NCBI GenBank assembly: GCA_963930655.1
Contig: OZ005603.1
Span: 23,698,201 to 23,762,200, forward strand
Length of the DNA stretch: 64,000 nt
Source of the DNA: Myrica gale
Taxonomy: Eukaryota; Streptophyta; Magnoliopsida; Fagales; Myricaceae
Direction: 5' to 3'
Shown here: positions 54,030 to 64,000 of the stretch, in pieces
How positions within the stretch are numbered: the first letter of the stretch is position 1
Layout of the letters: every line of letters starts with the position of its first letter
Notes under the pieces: model-generated
Databases searched by the model: none
Seen by the model: the letters and a program-made list of their open reading frames with translations, nothing else
What the model was told of the DNA's origin: nothing
Position numbers and translations under genes: made by a program

Positions 54030-54560
54030 TCATTTATTTTCATACCCCTCTTTTCTCTGTGTCTGTTGAGCTCTATAATTTGCATTATGAGATGGTATTT
54101 CATGAGTTACATCTTTCATAATGTGATTGTGAATAAAACAACATGCTAATATTATAGCTACTTGTGTTTCAAATGACCAAAACGACTTGACATCCAATGC
54201 GTGAACGCCTTTCTTCAAAACTCCAAAACCTTACTCAATGGTAGTTGGTCAAATGAAAATTATTTCCCTATGTACATAAATACCTTCTGGAATTCTAAGT
54301 CTTTCTGGTCTAGAGAGTGCATCATCCAATACACGAGAATCATGTGCAGTCCCTCCCCAACCAACTAGTAGTAAGTGAATTTCAAATCAAATGTAATTAC
54401 AACTATGACATTTTGTGTCGTTCCCCCTTTCTGAGCACAAAATCTGCCTTGAATCTCAATTGGAAAAATGCACGAACATGACTTCCATCTATCACTCCAT
54501 TGCAGTCTTAATAGTAATAATTGTCAACACCAACATATGTTAGATTATTTCGTACACTAT
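54030..54560 (-). pseudogene. PIF/Harbinger DDE nuclease fragment
   Basis: VIDGSHVRA (the first catalytic Asp lies in IDGSHV near 54497), QGRFCAQKGGTTQNVIVV, YYWLGGTAHDSRVLDDAL with the second Asp, RLRIPEG, and HALDVKSFWSFETQVAIILA followed by CCFIHNHIM. The order and spacing are those of HARBI1-type plant nucleases. Frames change at least twice (near 54440 and 54240) and a stop lies in the PTTIE segment, so it is inactive. Confidence 0.8.
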
Positions 54561-54799
54561 TATCTAAATATACACTCATTCAAATCTTTAATACTTACCT
54601 TTAAATACAGATAACATCTTCTACCATTCACTATTTTCGACAGTGTATTATTGTTTGATTTTATGACATGTTTATGAAACATTATAATTACCTTAAGGAC
54701 GGATCTAAAATACCAATTCCCTATCTCAATCGATCTATAAAATCTTTCACCACCCACTTGAAATCTCACATTATCACAAATAATATGTAAAAATATTTG

Positions 54800-55582
54800 T
54801 AATCAGGAGAATTACAGCTGAGAACTTACAATTGAAAGGATCCAAAGGGCCAGCAACAAGTCAACTACTGCGTAAGACAGTGGTGACTGCTGCTGGAGGA
54901 GGGATGGACATAGCGTCCAACATGCTTCCTTAGAGCACTTCATATGTAAATACCAGTTGTAACAACTGCACAGACACAACCACGCTACAGGTAAGCCCAG
55001 ACGGGAGGATAAGCCCAAACAGGCGGATAGCTAACAAAGGTAGCGGACTCAAACAAAAAGAAATTGGCCAGAGCTGGACCGGAGATTGGTGGCAAATTGA
55101 GGAGGTCCACTTCCTAGAGAGGAGCACAAAAGCCGTAGAGGCCGGACCAGGGGAAAGAGGAAAGTCACGGGCAGTGGAGGAGCCATCTGCCTCGACTAGA
55201 GTGCTTGGTGCGTGAGATCCACGAGCACCGCGTGGGGCGCGTGAATCTACATGCGTCGTCTCCATCACACCAGAGATACATTTCTGTGTAGATCGGGGCC
55301 GTCTGAGGTCAGCCATGGGGCGCGTGCCCTATCGAAGTTTGCCAAAATCCTCTGTCAGCCGCTCGTGTGCCTCATGCAAAGAAAACAAAAAATCAACCAC
55401 AACCATCGGCCAGTCGAACTAGAGAAGATTAGAGGGGAAAAGGGAGTGAGAAAAGGGAAAATGGGGAAAAGAGAATGGAGGATCCAGGGAGGTGTTGGGT
55501 TCGGGGATGCAGATAGTTTAGAGAGAGGTCGTACCCGGATCATTCGTAAAAATATAAGTACTTGTTCCTTGATAGACATATT
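54800..55582. other. Unassigned, more GC-rich sequence
   Basis: Open frames on both strands (54930-55316 minus, 128 codons; 55251-55649 plus, 132 codons) lack motifs. A GA-rich patch at 55425-55490 resembles a CT-rich leader on the minus strand, as might precede the Harbinger genes. No function assigned. Confidence 0.35.
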
Positions 55583-57083
55583 TGAAATGACACTAACAAC
55601 CCAAGAGGGGGGTGAATTGAGTTTTATAAAAACTTTTGTCTACTTTTAAGAATAAAGTCGAATGTCCAAAGATCTCCTATCTAAAGAGTAAGAGATTAAG
55701 TAAAATATATATAAACAATCACAACAAAAGAAAACAACAGTAAAAGGAGATAGGGTTAGAGAGATAACACCTCGACTTTTAGGTGGTTCGGCTAACACTT
55801 GCCTACGTCCACCCCCAAGGCTATTGACTTTTTTGGGCTTCCTTCACTATTCTTCAAATAGTAAATACACCTTAGCTTCCGGGGTGCTAAAGAACCGTTA
55901 CAAAGTGTTTTCTGAGCTTACACTTTAACTCACTCTCACAAATCCTCACAACCTAGAGGATTTCTTCTACCCAACAAGTAGGACAAGTGTTTTTCAAGGA
56001 TGGGTACAAAAGGGAATCTAATGAAATAGCTCTTTAAGCCAAATAAGCAAGTGTAAAGTACTGAGGTGTGCAAAGAGACAAGATATACAAGAAAAGCAAC
56101 AATTAATTGCAGGTGAGGACAAGCTTTCTTGGATGATGTAGCTTCTTTCGTCTTTAAAGCGTTCCTCTCTCTAGAAAGTTAGGTCAGAGTAAATGTCGCA
56201 CAACCGCTCTGATTTCTCTCTCCATCTTCTTCAATTTAAAGCGTCTAGGGCACCAAAGGTCTTCTGGTAAAGCTTTGGAGCCGTTGGAGGTCATTTGAGA
56301 CATTTTGAGAAAGTTTTGAAGTGATGACGCGTTTCCAGAAATTCTGCAAAATAACACAATGTGTCGACACATAGGTTGTATGTGCTGACACATTAAACTA
56401 GATCTGGAAATGGAGTCTCGGGTGCTAGTTCAATGTGTCGACACCATAATACAATGTGTCGACGCCTCCAACACTTAGTCAAAAATCAACTTGAAACGTT
56501 TTGAAGTCCTGGGTGTTAGTTCAATGTGTCGACACCATGGTCCAATGTGTCGACACCTCCAACACTTAGTCAAAAATCAACTTGAAACGTTTGAAAAGTG
56601 AAGTCTCGGGTGTTAGTTCAATGTGTCGACACCATGGTCCAATGTGTTGACACCTCCAACACTTAGTCAAAAATCAACTTGAAATGGATTGGAATGTAAA
56701 GTCTCGGGTGTTAGTGCAATGTGTCGACACCTTCAACACTTAGCCAAAAAATCAAGTTGAAAGATTGAAATGCAAAGTCTCTGGTGTTAGTGCAATGTGT
56801 CGACACCTTCAACACTTAGCCATAAAAATTTTTCTTTAACAACATCTATTTCAATTCAAAGAATCTCAAAAACATTTGCAATATAAAAAGGTGATCTTTT
56901 AATGAGAATAAAGAGGATAAAAAAGATTGGAGAGTTTTTTGTATAGAGACAACCTTGATACAAGAGGAAAATCATTTTAAGAAATGGATGTAATAAGTAA
57001 AATCTAAAGTCCATCAAAACCTAGAAACTTTGTTATCATCAAAATCATTTATAGATTGTTTGTAAAACAACCTTGGGCTAACA
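55583..57083 (-). mobile_element. Solo LTR, retrotransposon family B
   Basis: On the minus strand begins TGTTAGCCCAAGG and ends GTGTCATTTCA; flanked by the 5-bp repeat ATATT (55578-55582 and 57084-57088). 1501 bases. The ACCCCCCTCTTGGGTTG segment and the CCGAACCACCTAAAAGTCGAG block are shared with the LTR at 34085-35345. It interrupts the PIF/Harbinger relic. Confidence 0.88.
56345..56835. repeat. GTGTCGACAC minisatellite in the solo LTR
   Basis: About five tandem units of 65-95 bases, each with one or two copies of CAATGTGTCGACACC and the linker CCAACACTTAGTCAAAAATC. The palindromic GTCGAC core recurs roughly ten times. Confidence 0.85.
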
Positions 57084-57157
57084 ATATTCATAGTCTCAAT
57101 TATTAAGCTATTCTGCCTAAGAATTTTGCATAATTTGAAGAGAGCATTATGCCTCAA

Positions 57158-57379
57158 TCATATGTGGTTTATGCAATTTTGATAAATTCCATAGAGATAG
57201 AGAATACTATTAATACATTTCGCTTCACAGGCTCTATAAACATAAGGCTCCCTAGGTATGAAGCGTCCGTGTTTGATATCTTCCATTAGAGCACCACTGA
57301 CGATGATAGTTGTAGCTGCTCCCATAACAACTTTCTTTAATTTCATTGTTTTTTTATCTGCAAAATGACATTTCACCAA
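57158..57379 (-). pseudogene. Possible N-terminal piece of the Harbinger nuclease
   Basis: A 73-codon frame with GRFIPREPYVYRACEAKCIN then SILY, reminiscent of the PREPYVxRxxxxxxYINSILYG block near the start of some plant Harbinger nucleases. Placement upstream of the DDE piece on the same strand supports it; sequence evidence alone is thin. Confidence 0.4.
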
Positions 57380-57485
57380 GTGAAGTTTAGGACATAGACA
57401 ATCGACCTAATTAGATTTAACATGCACACAATTAATATTGCATTTAGTAGCATATTTATGGTATGTCGATAAGTATGAGCAGTAT

Positions 57486-58790
57486 TGATGAGTGCATAAA
57501 AGTGCACTCTAAACGTTACTTCTTCATGTTCATTTGCTAATACACAAATATAATTTAGACATTTTAATAGTATTTTTCAAACTTGAATGTCATTTACTAT
57601 CCAGCTGTGATTGATTTTCAACAATTTTATTGCAGGAAATAAATTAAGAAGAGTATAGCTCAATCTAAAGCATAAATAAGGAAGAAAAGCAATCAAATTC
57701 TAAACTTCTTTTATCCAAGGCCTAATAGATGTACCTTAATTCGAGTGGGCTTTATCCAACCCAACAAGAAGACCTAGAAACCTGAAAGAATTGAGATCGG
57801 GTTTTGAGTTTAACAAAATCTCAAATTGGTAGCTCTTTTGCGCAACCTTCAGTATTCTTACCATATCTCTCTCGTCTAAGATCAGATCGAGGTGATTCAA
57901 GAAGCATTAAAAATCTGACTTAAAGAATATATACAATTAATCCTGAAAATCATGTTTCTAATTCTGACATTTACTAAGAGACAAATTGCCCGCAATTTGA
58001 GTAGAATCTAGAACATTGAATGTGCAGATTTGGGATTCAATTTTCTTTCTTTAGGAGGAAGATGGCTTGCACGAATGAGAGGGGGAAGGTTGTTCTATTC
58101 GGCAAGGCTAGGGTTATTATTATTCTTAGTTTCTTTTCTTTTCTTAAGCTATCTTTTGGGAGGCAGAGCTTCTTGGTTCGAATGGGTAGATAAATCTGTA
58201 AGCAAGACTAAGAATGAACTCGTACGAATAATGGTATTATCGGTTTGCTTTTTAATTTATGTAATCGTTCTTCACGTTGATGCAACTCTTGTTTATCATT
58301 CTCCAACTATTATTAGTTATTTCTAAAATCTAAATGATCTTCGAATTGATTCCCTTCATAGATTTAGTCATGCTTTGTCTATAGAACGTTTAACCGCATC
58401 CATGATTGTCTTTTGTATAAGATATTGTTTGTTGATTTGATTTTCTGCTACAATATTGTCCGTGAGGTGTATTGTCATCATTAGGTTATGTCAGTAAAAA
58501 TAATAACTCATAGGGTTTTAAAGTGGTGAATTATTTCTCAAAGAGTTACCTTTGAATTTGTTTTGGTTTGTAGCTCAATATCTTCCAATTGGGGACTTTG
58601 GAGTTGAATTACCAAGTTGTGTTATTCAATGAATCAAGAATGAATTGATATACCTGATTCAAGCGAGGAATTCCTGAGTAGTCTTGAGTAGTCTCTTTCA
58701 TCATTGTAATTTTAAGTTTCTAAAATTATAGTTTAAACAAAATATTTTTAAAGGACCCCCAAAGTAGTGTTGCAAGTGCTAGTTATTCTT
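57486..58790 (+). mobile_element. Possible gypsy-type LTR remnant
   Basis: TGATGAGTGCATAAAAGTGCA at the left and a T/A-rich tail ending AAGGACCCCCAAAGTAG resemble LTRs of plant Tat/Athila-like elements. No primer site, second LTR or target duplication was found. A 98-codon hydrophobic frame at 58030-58326 falls inside and is not assigned. Confidence 0.3.
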
Positions 58791-59242
58791 TAGGCATAAT
58801 CAAGTATACTCGTTCTTTTATGAAATAAACCAATGAAAGAGGCATAAAAAGTCTAATAATAGTAAGTTAATAATATCATAGTTGCTTTTTAGAATGGAAG
58901 TTAAAAGTATATCAATAGCAAAGGTACAAATGTGTCTTCTCACTTGTTTTGAATAGTTACTTTTTATAATGAAAGACTTAAAAGTAAAAAGCAATAGCAC
59001 TATAAGTGTGTTGCCGATGGTCTGAGTAAATGGTTAAAAGCATGAGCACTAAAGGAGACAAACAAGCTCACATTTAAAAAGAGTAACTTAAAAACCATAT
59101 GCTAACAGATACTTCGGAAATAAACACAAGACAAACATCAGACAACGAAAAGAAAATGGTTGATCGGCACTTTAGAAAAAAGAACTAAGGACAAGAAAAA
59201 GAGATGACAAAAAAAGAAACTTTTATATTAATCCCAACAAAT
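58791..59242. other. No gene seen
   Basis: A/T-rich spacer with two diverged copies of a TAGTTxCTTTTTAxAATGxAAG word (58880 and 58957). Nothing else recognised. Confidence 0.4.
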
Positions 59243-59914
59243 GGTAATTTCATTTTTAATCACTAAATTTTATATTATTTTGATAAAAGATTGGGTTAAA
59301 AAATGAAACATAAGTCACTGAATTTTTACCCTTTGACAAATTAGTCCTTTTGTTACTCTCTCGTCAGACGTGCTAATTGTAGACTCATACACATATGCTC
59401 TTCTGGCCAATCACTCATATTCTTATGCCGCGTCATCATCCCACCTCTCCCTCCCAAGACAAAAATGACACCGTGCAACTTATCCCTCCAAAATCAACCT
59501 TCCGCTGCCTCAGTCCCTCTACGTGCTGCTCCTTCATCAACGTCTATGTCCAACTCTTCCTCCATCAATGACAACCCCAACTACGACGCCATCACCATCA
59601 TGCATAGCCTCAACTAGGCTTGCCTCATCCTATAAGACCAAGAACTCAACAACCACTAGGATGTTTATGGCGATGAAGATATAGAAATGGTGGCCTCCTC
59701 AGGGTGTAAAAGAGGCGTTATTGCGGATGTTGAAATTGGAGAGACTTCCTTACTATATATTATTCTTGCTTATAGTCTCTTGGCTTGGCCTAAAGTTTTG
59801 CTACGAATTAACCATTGTAGCTGGATTTGTATGATTGTATAGAAGGTGTTTGTCAAAATCTTAAATAAACAAGTCATACCAAATATGTGTATTGAAATGA
59901 GATGCTGCTACTAT

Positions 59915-60645
59915 AAACTTTGACAAAATGAAATGTACCCTCGTCAATTATTTTTGTCACATTGTACCCACCAACTAATGATTTCAAACACTTTGCAACA
60001 TCTCTTAAAATATTCGGTTAATTTGGACGGAAATTGATTTTATGGTGTGCGAAAATAAAAATTATCATTTTATGTGGGTAAAATTGTAATTTTAGAGATC
60101 AAAAAATAAAGGGAAAAATACACTTTTAACCAACAAACAACCATAGTTTTGACACTTTGCACCCCAAACTACCATCTTTAAGACATTGCACCCATTAACT
60201 ACCAATTTTTGACACTTTGCACCCTTTTTCAAAATTTGAGACTAAAATGACAATAATGCCCTTGACACATTTTGTATATAGTAAAGATATTATTGTAAAT
60301 TTATTAATTTGTCAAGGGTATTATTGTCAAATGTAGGGTGCAAGTGTCAAAATTGGTAGTTTAGGGTGCAACGTGTCTAACATTGTTAGTTTGAAGTTGC
60401 AATGTCTTAAAGATGATAGTTTGGGGTGCAAAGTGTCAAACCTATGGCAGTTTGAGGGTGGAAAGTGTATTTTCTCCAAAAATAAATTTTCTTCTAAACT
60501 TACGGAAAATCAGAAAACTTTAACAGAGGTACAAAGTGTCTGAAATCAATAGTTGGTGGGTACAATGTGACAAAAATAAATAGATCGGGGTGTAAAATGT
60601 CAACACTCCTAAAATTATAGGGTGTAAAGTGCATTTATCCCAAAC
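59915..60645. mobile_element. MULE-type MITE with a second MITE inside
   Basis: Outer element: left GAAATGTACCCTCGTCAATT and CACATTGTACCCACCAACTA, right AGTTGGTGGGTACAATGTG and GGGTGTAAAGTGCATTTATCCC. It belongs to the same class as 61140-61530 and is interrupted by the element at 60111-60477. Confidence 0.75.
60111..60477. mobile_element. Nested MULE-type MITE
   Basis: Ends GGGAAAAATACACTTT and the complement of AAAGTGTATTTTCTCC; 9-bp target duplication AAAAATAAA at 60102-60110 and 60478-60486. The sibling MITE at 61140-61530 has the uninterrupted site (ATCAAAAAAATATTTTTCGTC). Confidence 0.85.
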
Positions 60646-61139
60646 TATAAATATTGTCAACACTCCTAAGTATGAGGTTTTGAAGCGAAACATTTAGGAG
60701 GCCACTTGCAGAAAATAAGTAACCTAAATGGTGCCGCATTTCACAAGGCTAGTAGCGAAAATCATCAAAGACAATAAAGTATGTGAATCTTACAAAATAT
60801 CAACAAGGAGCTTCATTTGGTGCATAACATTTATGCTAGCTGTCAAAAAATGCAAAACATTCAGAAAAGGCATAAAAATGTAATCTAGAAAAAGCATACC
60901 ATGTATGGGATGTACAAAACAGTTAAGCAATCACACATGAACAGAAACACAGCACACCAGTAGATTAGCAATCACTTCTGAACACACTGAGGTGTTCCCT
61001 TGTCTAGATAGTACAACAGTAAGTAAAAATATCACACAAGCATATTTGATATTCCCTCGAAACAATCAGGGTACGTTCAATATCTCATTCCAAAGGCCCC
61101 ATGTGTAGACATGTGACTAATTGGTCATGGAACTAGAAA

Positions 61140-61530
61140 ATTTCTGTGACAAATATATTTTGCATCCTCTAATTTTGGGGTTCTTGACACTTTGCACTCA
61201 TATCTATTATTTTTGTCACATTGCACCCACCAACTATTGATTTCAGACACTTTGAACCCTCCGTTAAAATTTTCATTTAGTTTGGAAGGAAATCTATTTT
61301 TTGTCTCTAAAATTATGATTTTACCCTCATACAATAATCACTACCAAAAAAAAGTTGTAGGGACAAAATTGTAATTTCGCATATCAAAAAAATATTTTTC
61401 GTCTAAATTAACTGAAAATTTTAAGGGAGTGTGCAAATTGTCTGAAATAAATAGTAGGTGGTGCAATATGACAAAAATAATGTATTGGAGTGCAAAATAT
61501 CAAGACTGCAATAATTAAAGGGTGTAAAGT
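61140..61530. mobile_element. MULE-type MITE, uninterrupted copy
   Basis: Left TTTGCATCCTCTAATTTTGG and TGCACCCACCAACTATTGA, right GTAGGTGGTGCAATATGAC and GGGTGTAAAGTGTATTTAAC. Palindromic, no gene. Confidence 0.75.
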
Positions 61531-61859
61531 GTATTTAACTAAAGAGTCCATTACACTTGTCTCTGACATCAAAGATGACATCCTCGTGTACTTGAATAAG
61601 CTTGCAATATTTTCTTGTATTCAGGAATTACATTCCCTCCAAATGGCATAAACAGTATAGTCCAAAGCCACACTTGGAGCATTTTAACAAACACGTCCCT
61701 TTCCAATCCCCATGTTTGGTATGCACTTTGTTATTTGAGAATTTTGACAAACATCTTATATTTCATCATACAAATTTAGCGACCATGACGAATTCTAACA
61801 AAGCACCGAAACTTTATGCAAAGCAAAGAGACTACAAGAGGGAATAATAGTAAGGGGTT

Positions 61860-62125
61860 TCTCCAATTTCAACATTCGTGAGAACGCCTCTTTTGCTCTA
61901 TGAGGAGGTTACAATATCTATATCTCCATCTCCATAAACATCATAGTGGCTGTTGACTTCTTGGAAGTATGGGAGTAGGCGAGCCTGGTTGAGGCGCTGC
62001 TGGGTGGCAATGGCGTTGGAGTTGACGTGGTTGTTGATGGAGGAGAAGTTGAGGTAGTCGTTAGAGGAGCAACAACTGGAGGGGTTGAGGCAGTTGAAGG
62101 TTAATTTTGGAGGGATAAGTGACAT
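61860..62125 (-). pseudogene. Coding-like stretch in the right arm
   Basis: A 75-codon frame (ATG at 62125) reads PPKLTFNCLNPSSCCSSNDY and LNQARLLPYFQEVNSHYDVY, ending GDIDIVTSS. The left arm carries a diverged copy with several stops (59465-59700). It may derive from a host gene's 5-prime end; family not recognised. Confidence 0.4.
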
Positions 62126-62318
62126 GGTGACTTGACATGAGAGTGTGAGTTGTCCAGAAGAGCATATGGGTATGCCATTAATGAGTCTAATTGGAGAATA
62201 ATAGGACTAATTTGTCAAAAGGTAAAAATTAAGTGACTTATATTCTTTCATTTTTGAAAATCATTGATCTTTTCTTTTTAAATGGTGTAAAGCCGAGTGA
62301 CTTAAAATGAAATTTTCC

Positions 62319-62696
62319 TTAAACAAATTATGTACCTGTTAAAAGTTTTGCAATCCTTGAGAGAAAGAGAGGAAGCTGAATAATTACAAAAAGGTGGAGA
62401 GAAAAAGAGTGGGGTAGGGTTGCAAAATGAGAGAGAGAAGCATAGGGATAAATTTTTTCAATTTAGGACTTGAATAGAGAAAAACATAGTCACCCTGAAA
62501 AATAACTTACCCTTCTTTTAAGCTAAATTTTTCCTTTAACCACAATGTTTTTTCCTTCATCTCCTATTTTTTGCCCCTATCAAACACATTTTAAAATATA
62601 TATATATATATATATTTTCAATCGAAACAACTACTTTGTTTATGTGGAGAGCCGATGGGTCCAGCTTCCAACTTTGCCGAATGTTGTACAGTTCTC
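62319..62696. other. Spacer with an AT microsatellite
   Basis: No gene. An (AT)10 run lies at 62596-62615. Confidence 0.6.
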
Positions 62697-63064
62697 TGTT
62701 AAACAATTATATTGAATAGTTCATCAATAGGATCTTTGAATCATCATGTTCTTCACAAATGCAATAAATGCGTACCTTAATCCATTGTTAATGTTCTTCG
62801 ATGAGAGTAGGATCACCCTAACAACGTTTCTCTGAGAACGTCTCTTGATGGTCATAGATACCGTAATGTTGTTGAAGGTGTGAACCCTATCGTCTCTCTC
62901 TTCTATTTATAGACGTTATAACCATCAAAGATGTCTTAAAACTAATTAATCTCACTTAACTCATATTAAGTTAACCTTATAATTTGGACTAGTATAAACT
63001 CATATTTTCTTAATAGGGTGATTAGGGCGTATGAGACGCCTTACAAAATATAAATATTCTAACA
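62697..63064 (-). repeat. Copia 3-prime LTR
   Basis: Minus strand: begins TGTTAGAATATTTATATTTTG and ends ATTGTTTAACA, 368 bases with TG...CA ends. The preceding polypurine tract reads AAGTGGGAGAA (63065-63075 in complement). CTATAAATAGAAG at about 62907 is a likely LTR TATA box. Confidence 0.85.
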
Positions 63065-63539
63065 TTCTCCCACTTGGCCCATACACCCATAAAACAAAAA
63101 TTTGTTTTTGCCATTCGAAAATTTAAAAATTTCATAAAATGACTCTAATGGGTTTATAACCAAAAAATATACATGTGCACGCTTTATTTTGAAAACTTCC
63201 TGGTCCAAAATACTTGATATGAGTTCCATTATATCAATGTTAAATTAATTACCAATGCGAGTCATGGTGATCATCTGTTATATTAAGAACAAAGTTCCTT
63301 CAATATACCACAACACTTGTAGCTTCACTCAACATGATCTTTACTAGGACTATCAAGGCCAATACAATAATGTCTTTGGTTCACATTCATGTCTATTTCA
63401 GACAATTTTCTTGCCATCATGCATTCACACCTTTCAATGTACATAAAAGTGAAAGACAAGAAAACAGAAACAACTATAATAGATATCCACATATGTCCAA
63501 AAGAAAGTGTGTAATATATCAATAAACTTCATTAACATG

Positions 63540-63900
63540 TTCACTTCATGAGTGAACTCATAAGGCCCATACATTCAACATGTTCATTAAATTGCTTTCT
63601 TGTCAATCCTTTCGTCAAAGGATCAACAACCATAAGTGAAGTTTTTATGTGTTCAATGGACACTGTTTGTTTTTATACTTCCTCCTTGACGCTAAGGTAT
63701 TTAAACTCCATGTGTTTTGCACCATTGGAATACCTATCATTCTTGGAGAAAAACACTGCAGAGGAATTATCACAATAAATTCTCAGCATCTTGGCCATAT
63801 AATCAATAACTCCAAGCCCTGAGATAAAGTTCCTCAACCATAAACTTTGCAATGTGGCTTCAAAGCACGCCACAAATTCAAACTCCACCGTTGATGAAGT
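63540..63900 (-). pseudogene. Copia RNase H segment
   Basis: MEFEFVACFEATLQSLWLRN and MLRIYCDNSSAVFFSKNDRY then HMEFKYLSVKEEV, the standard copia RNase H region. Part of the element running off the window. Confidence 0.85.
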
Positions 63901-64000
63901 AATTATGGTTTACTTCATACTTTTCCATGAAATGGCACCACCAGATAGCAAAAACACATAACCTGAAGTGGATTTCCTGCTATCTGTGTAACCAATAAAA

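Larger units (their letters stand above)
52955..57380 (-). mobile_element. PIF/Harbinger transposon relic
   Basis: Minus-strand pieces in the order expected for a PIF/Harbinger element: a possible nuclease N-terminal piece (57158-57379), the DDE nuclease (54030-54560), and a Myb/SANT-like ORF1 piece (53500-53660). A solo LTR (55583-57083) sits between the first two. Terminal repeats were not found, so the limits are only a guess. Confidence 0.55.
59243..62318. mobile_element. Long-inverted-repeat transposon (MULE-like), non-autonomous
   Basis: Two inverted arms of about 650 bases (59243-59895 and 61670-62318) start GGTAATTTCATTTTTAATCAC and GGAAAATTTCATTTTAAGTCAC. Inner landmarks pair too: ATATGCTCTTCTGG, GAAATTGGAGA and TGTTTGTCAAAAT. 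The flanks share AACAAAT, an imperfect target duplication. The arms carry a coding-like stretch (YDVYGDGDIDIVTSS on the right arm, DVYGDEDIEMVASS on the left). The centre is filled with MITEs. Long arms suggest a Mutator-like or foldback element; the family is not settled. Confidence 0.7.
62697..64000 (-). mobile_element. Ty1/copia relic running off the window
   Basis: The 3-prime LTR lies at 62697-63064 and, immediately to its right, the polypurine tract. Copia RNase H sequence follows at 63540-63900. The rest of the element lies beyond position 64000, so its state cannot be fully judged; the visible part is decayed. Confidence 0.85.

Noticed and set aside
58030-58326. 98-codon frame with hydrophobic segments, considered as a small membrane protein
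   Set aside because: No signal of conservation, lies in probable LTR-type DNA, and the hydrophobic runs follow from T-rich sequence.

Overview
This 64 kb window looks like repeat-rich nuclear DNA of a flowering plant, most likely a eudicot. The evidence is two intron-containing UGT86A-type glycosyltransferase genes, plant-type CACTA, Mutator-like (MULE), hAT and PIF/Harbinger transposons, Ty1/copia and Ty3/gypsy relics whose primer sites match plant initiator tRNA-Met, and captured pieces of plant genes. Nothing suggests a bacterial or organellar origin. The species cannot be told from the sequence.

Only two genes look intact. Both are on the + strand, 6.6 kb apart, and are a tandem UGT86A pair (17.16-18.82 kb and 25.41-27.03 kb). 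Each has two exons with the intron at the same codon and a full 44-residue PSPG sugar-nucleotide box ending in Gln. The space between them holds two solo LTRs of one family in opposite orientation, each with its own 5-bp target duplication.

Layout: 0.5-8.3 kb is a CACTA element (TSD AAC) with a TNPA-like gene; most of its TnpD gene is replaced by other DNA that includes three exons of an NPK1/ANP-type MAPKKK gene. 9.1-11.5 kb is a copia relic holding a 56-nt copy of initiator tRNA-Met. 11.5-14.6 kb is a second CACTA remnant, interrupted by a Pack-MULE (12.0-13.6 kb) carrying pieces of two unrelated host genes, BRR2 and a class-I phospholipase A1. 15.1-16.3 kb is a hAT element. 28.7-33.0 kb is a LINE-like insertion (17-bp TSD) hosting a hAT with a broken transposase. 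34.1-37.0 kb holds an LTR, MULE-type MITEs and a 118-bp tandem repeat. 37.9-38.6 kb is a small CACTA and 39.3-41.3 kb a third one carrying a WD40 (JINGUBANG-like) gene piece. 41.6-53.0 kb is a copia element containing a hAT inside one LTR and a whole gypsy relic inside its RNase H region. 53-57.4 kb is a PIF/Harbinger relic split by a solo LTR. 59.2-62.3 kb is an element with ~650-bp inverted arms and nested MITEs. 62.7 kb to the end is a copia relic running off the window.

The main theme is host-gene capture: three separate DNA transposons hold pieces of four unrelated host genes (MAPKKK, BRR2, PLA1-I, JINGUBANG-like). The most unusual single object is the tRNA-Met copy joined to retroelement sequence at a six-base microhomology, which looks like the trace of a reverse-transcriptase template switch onto the element's own primer tRNA.
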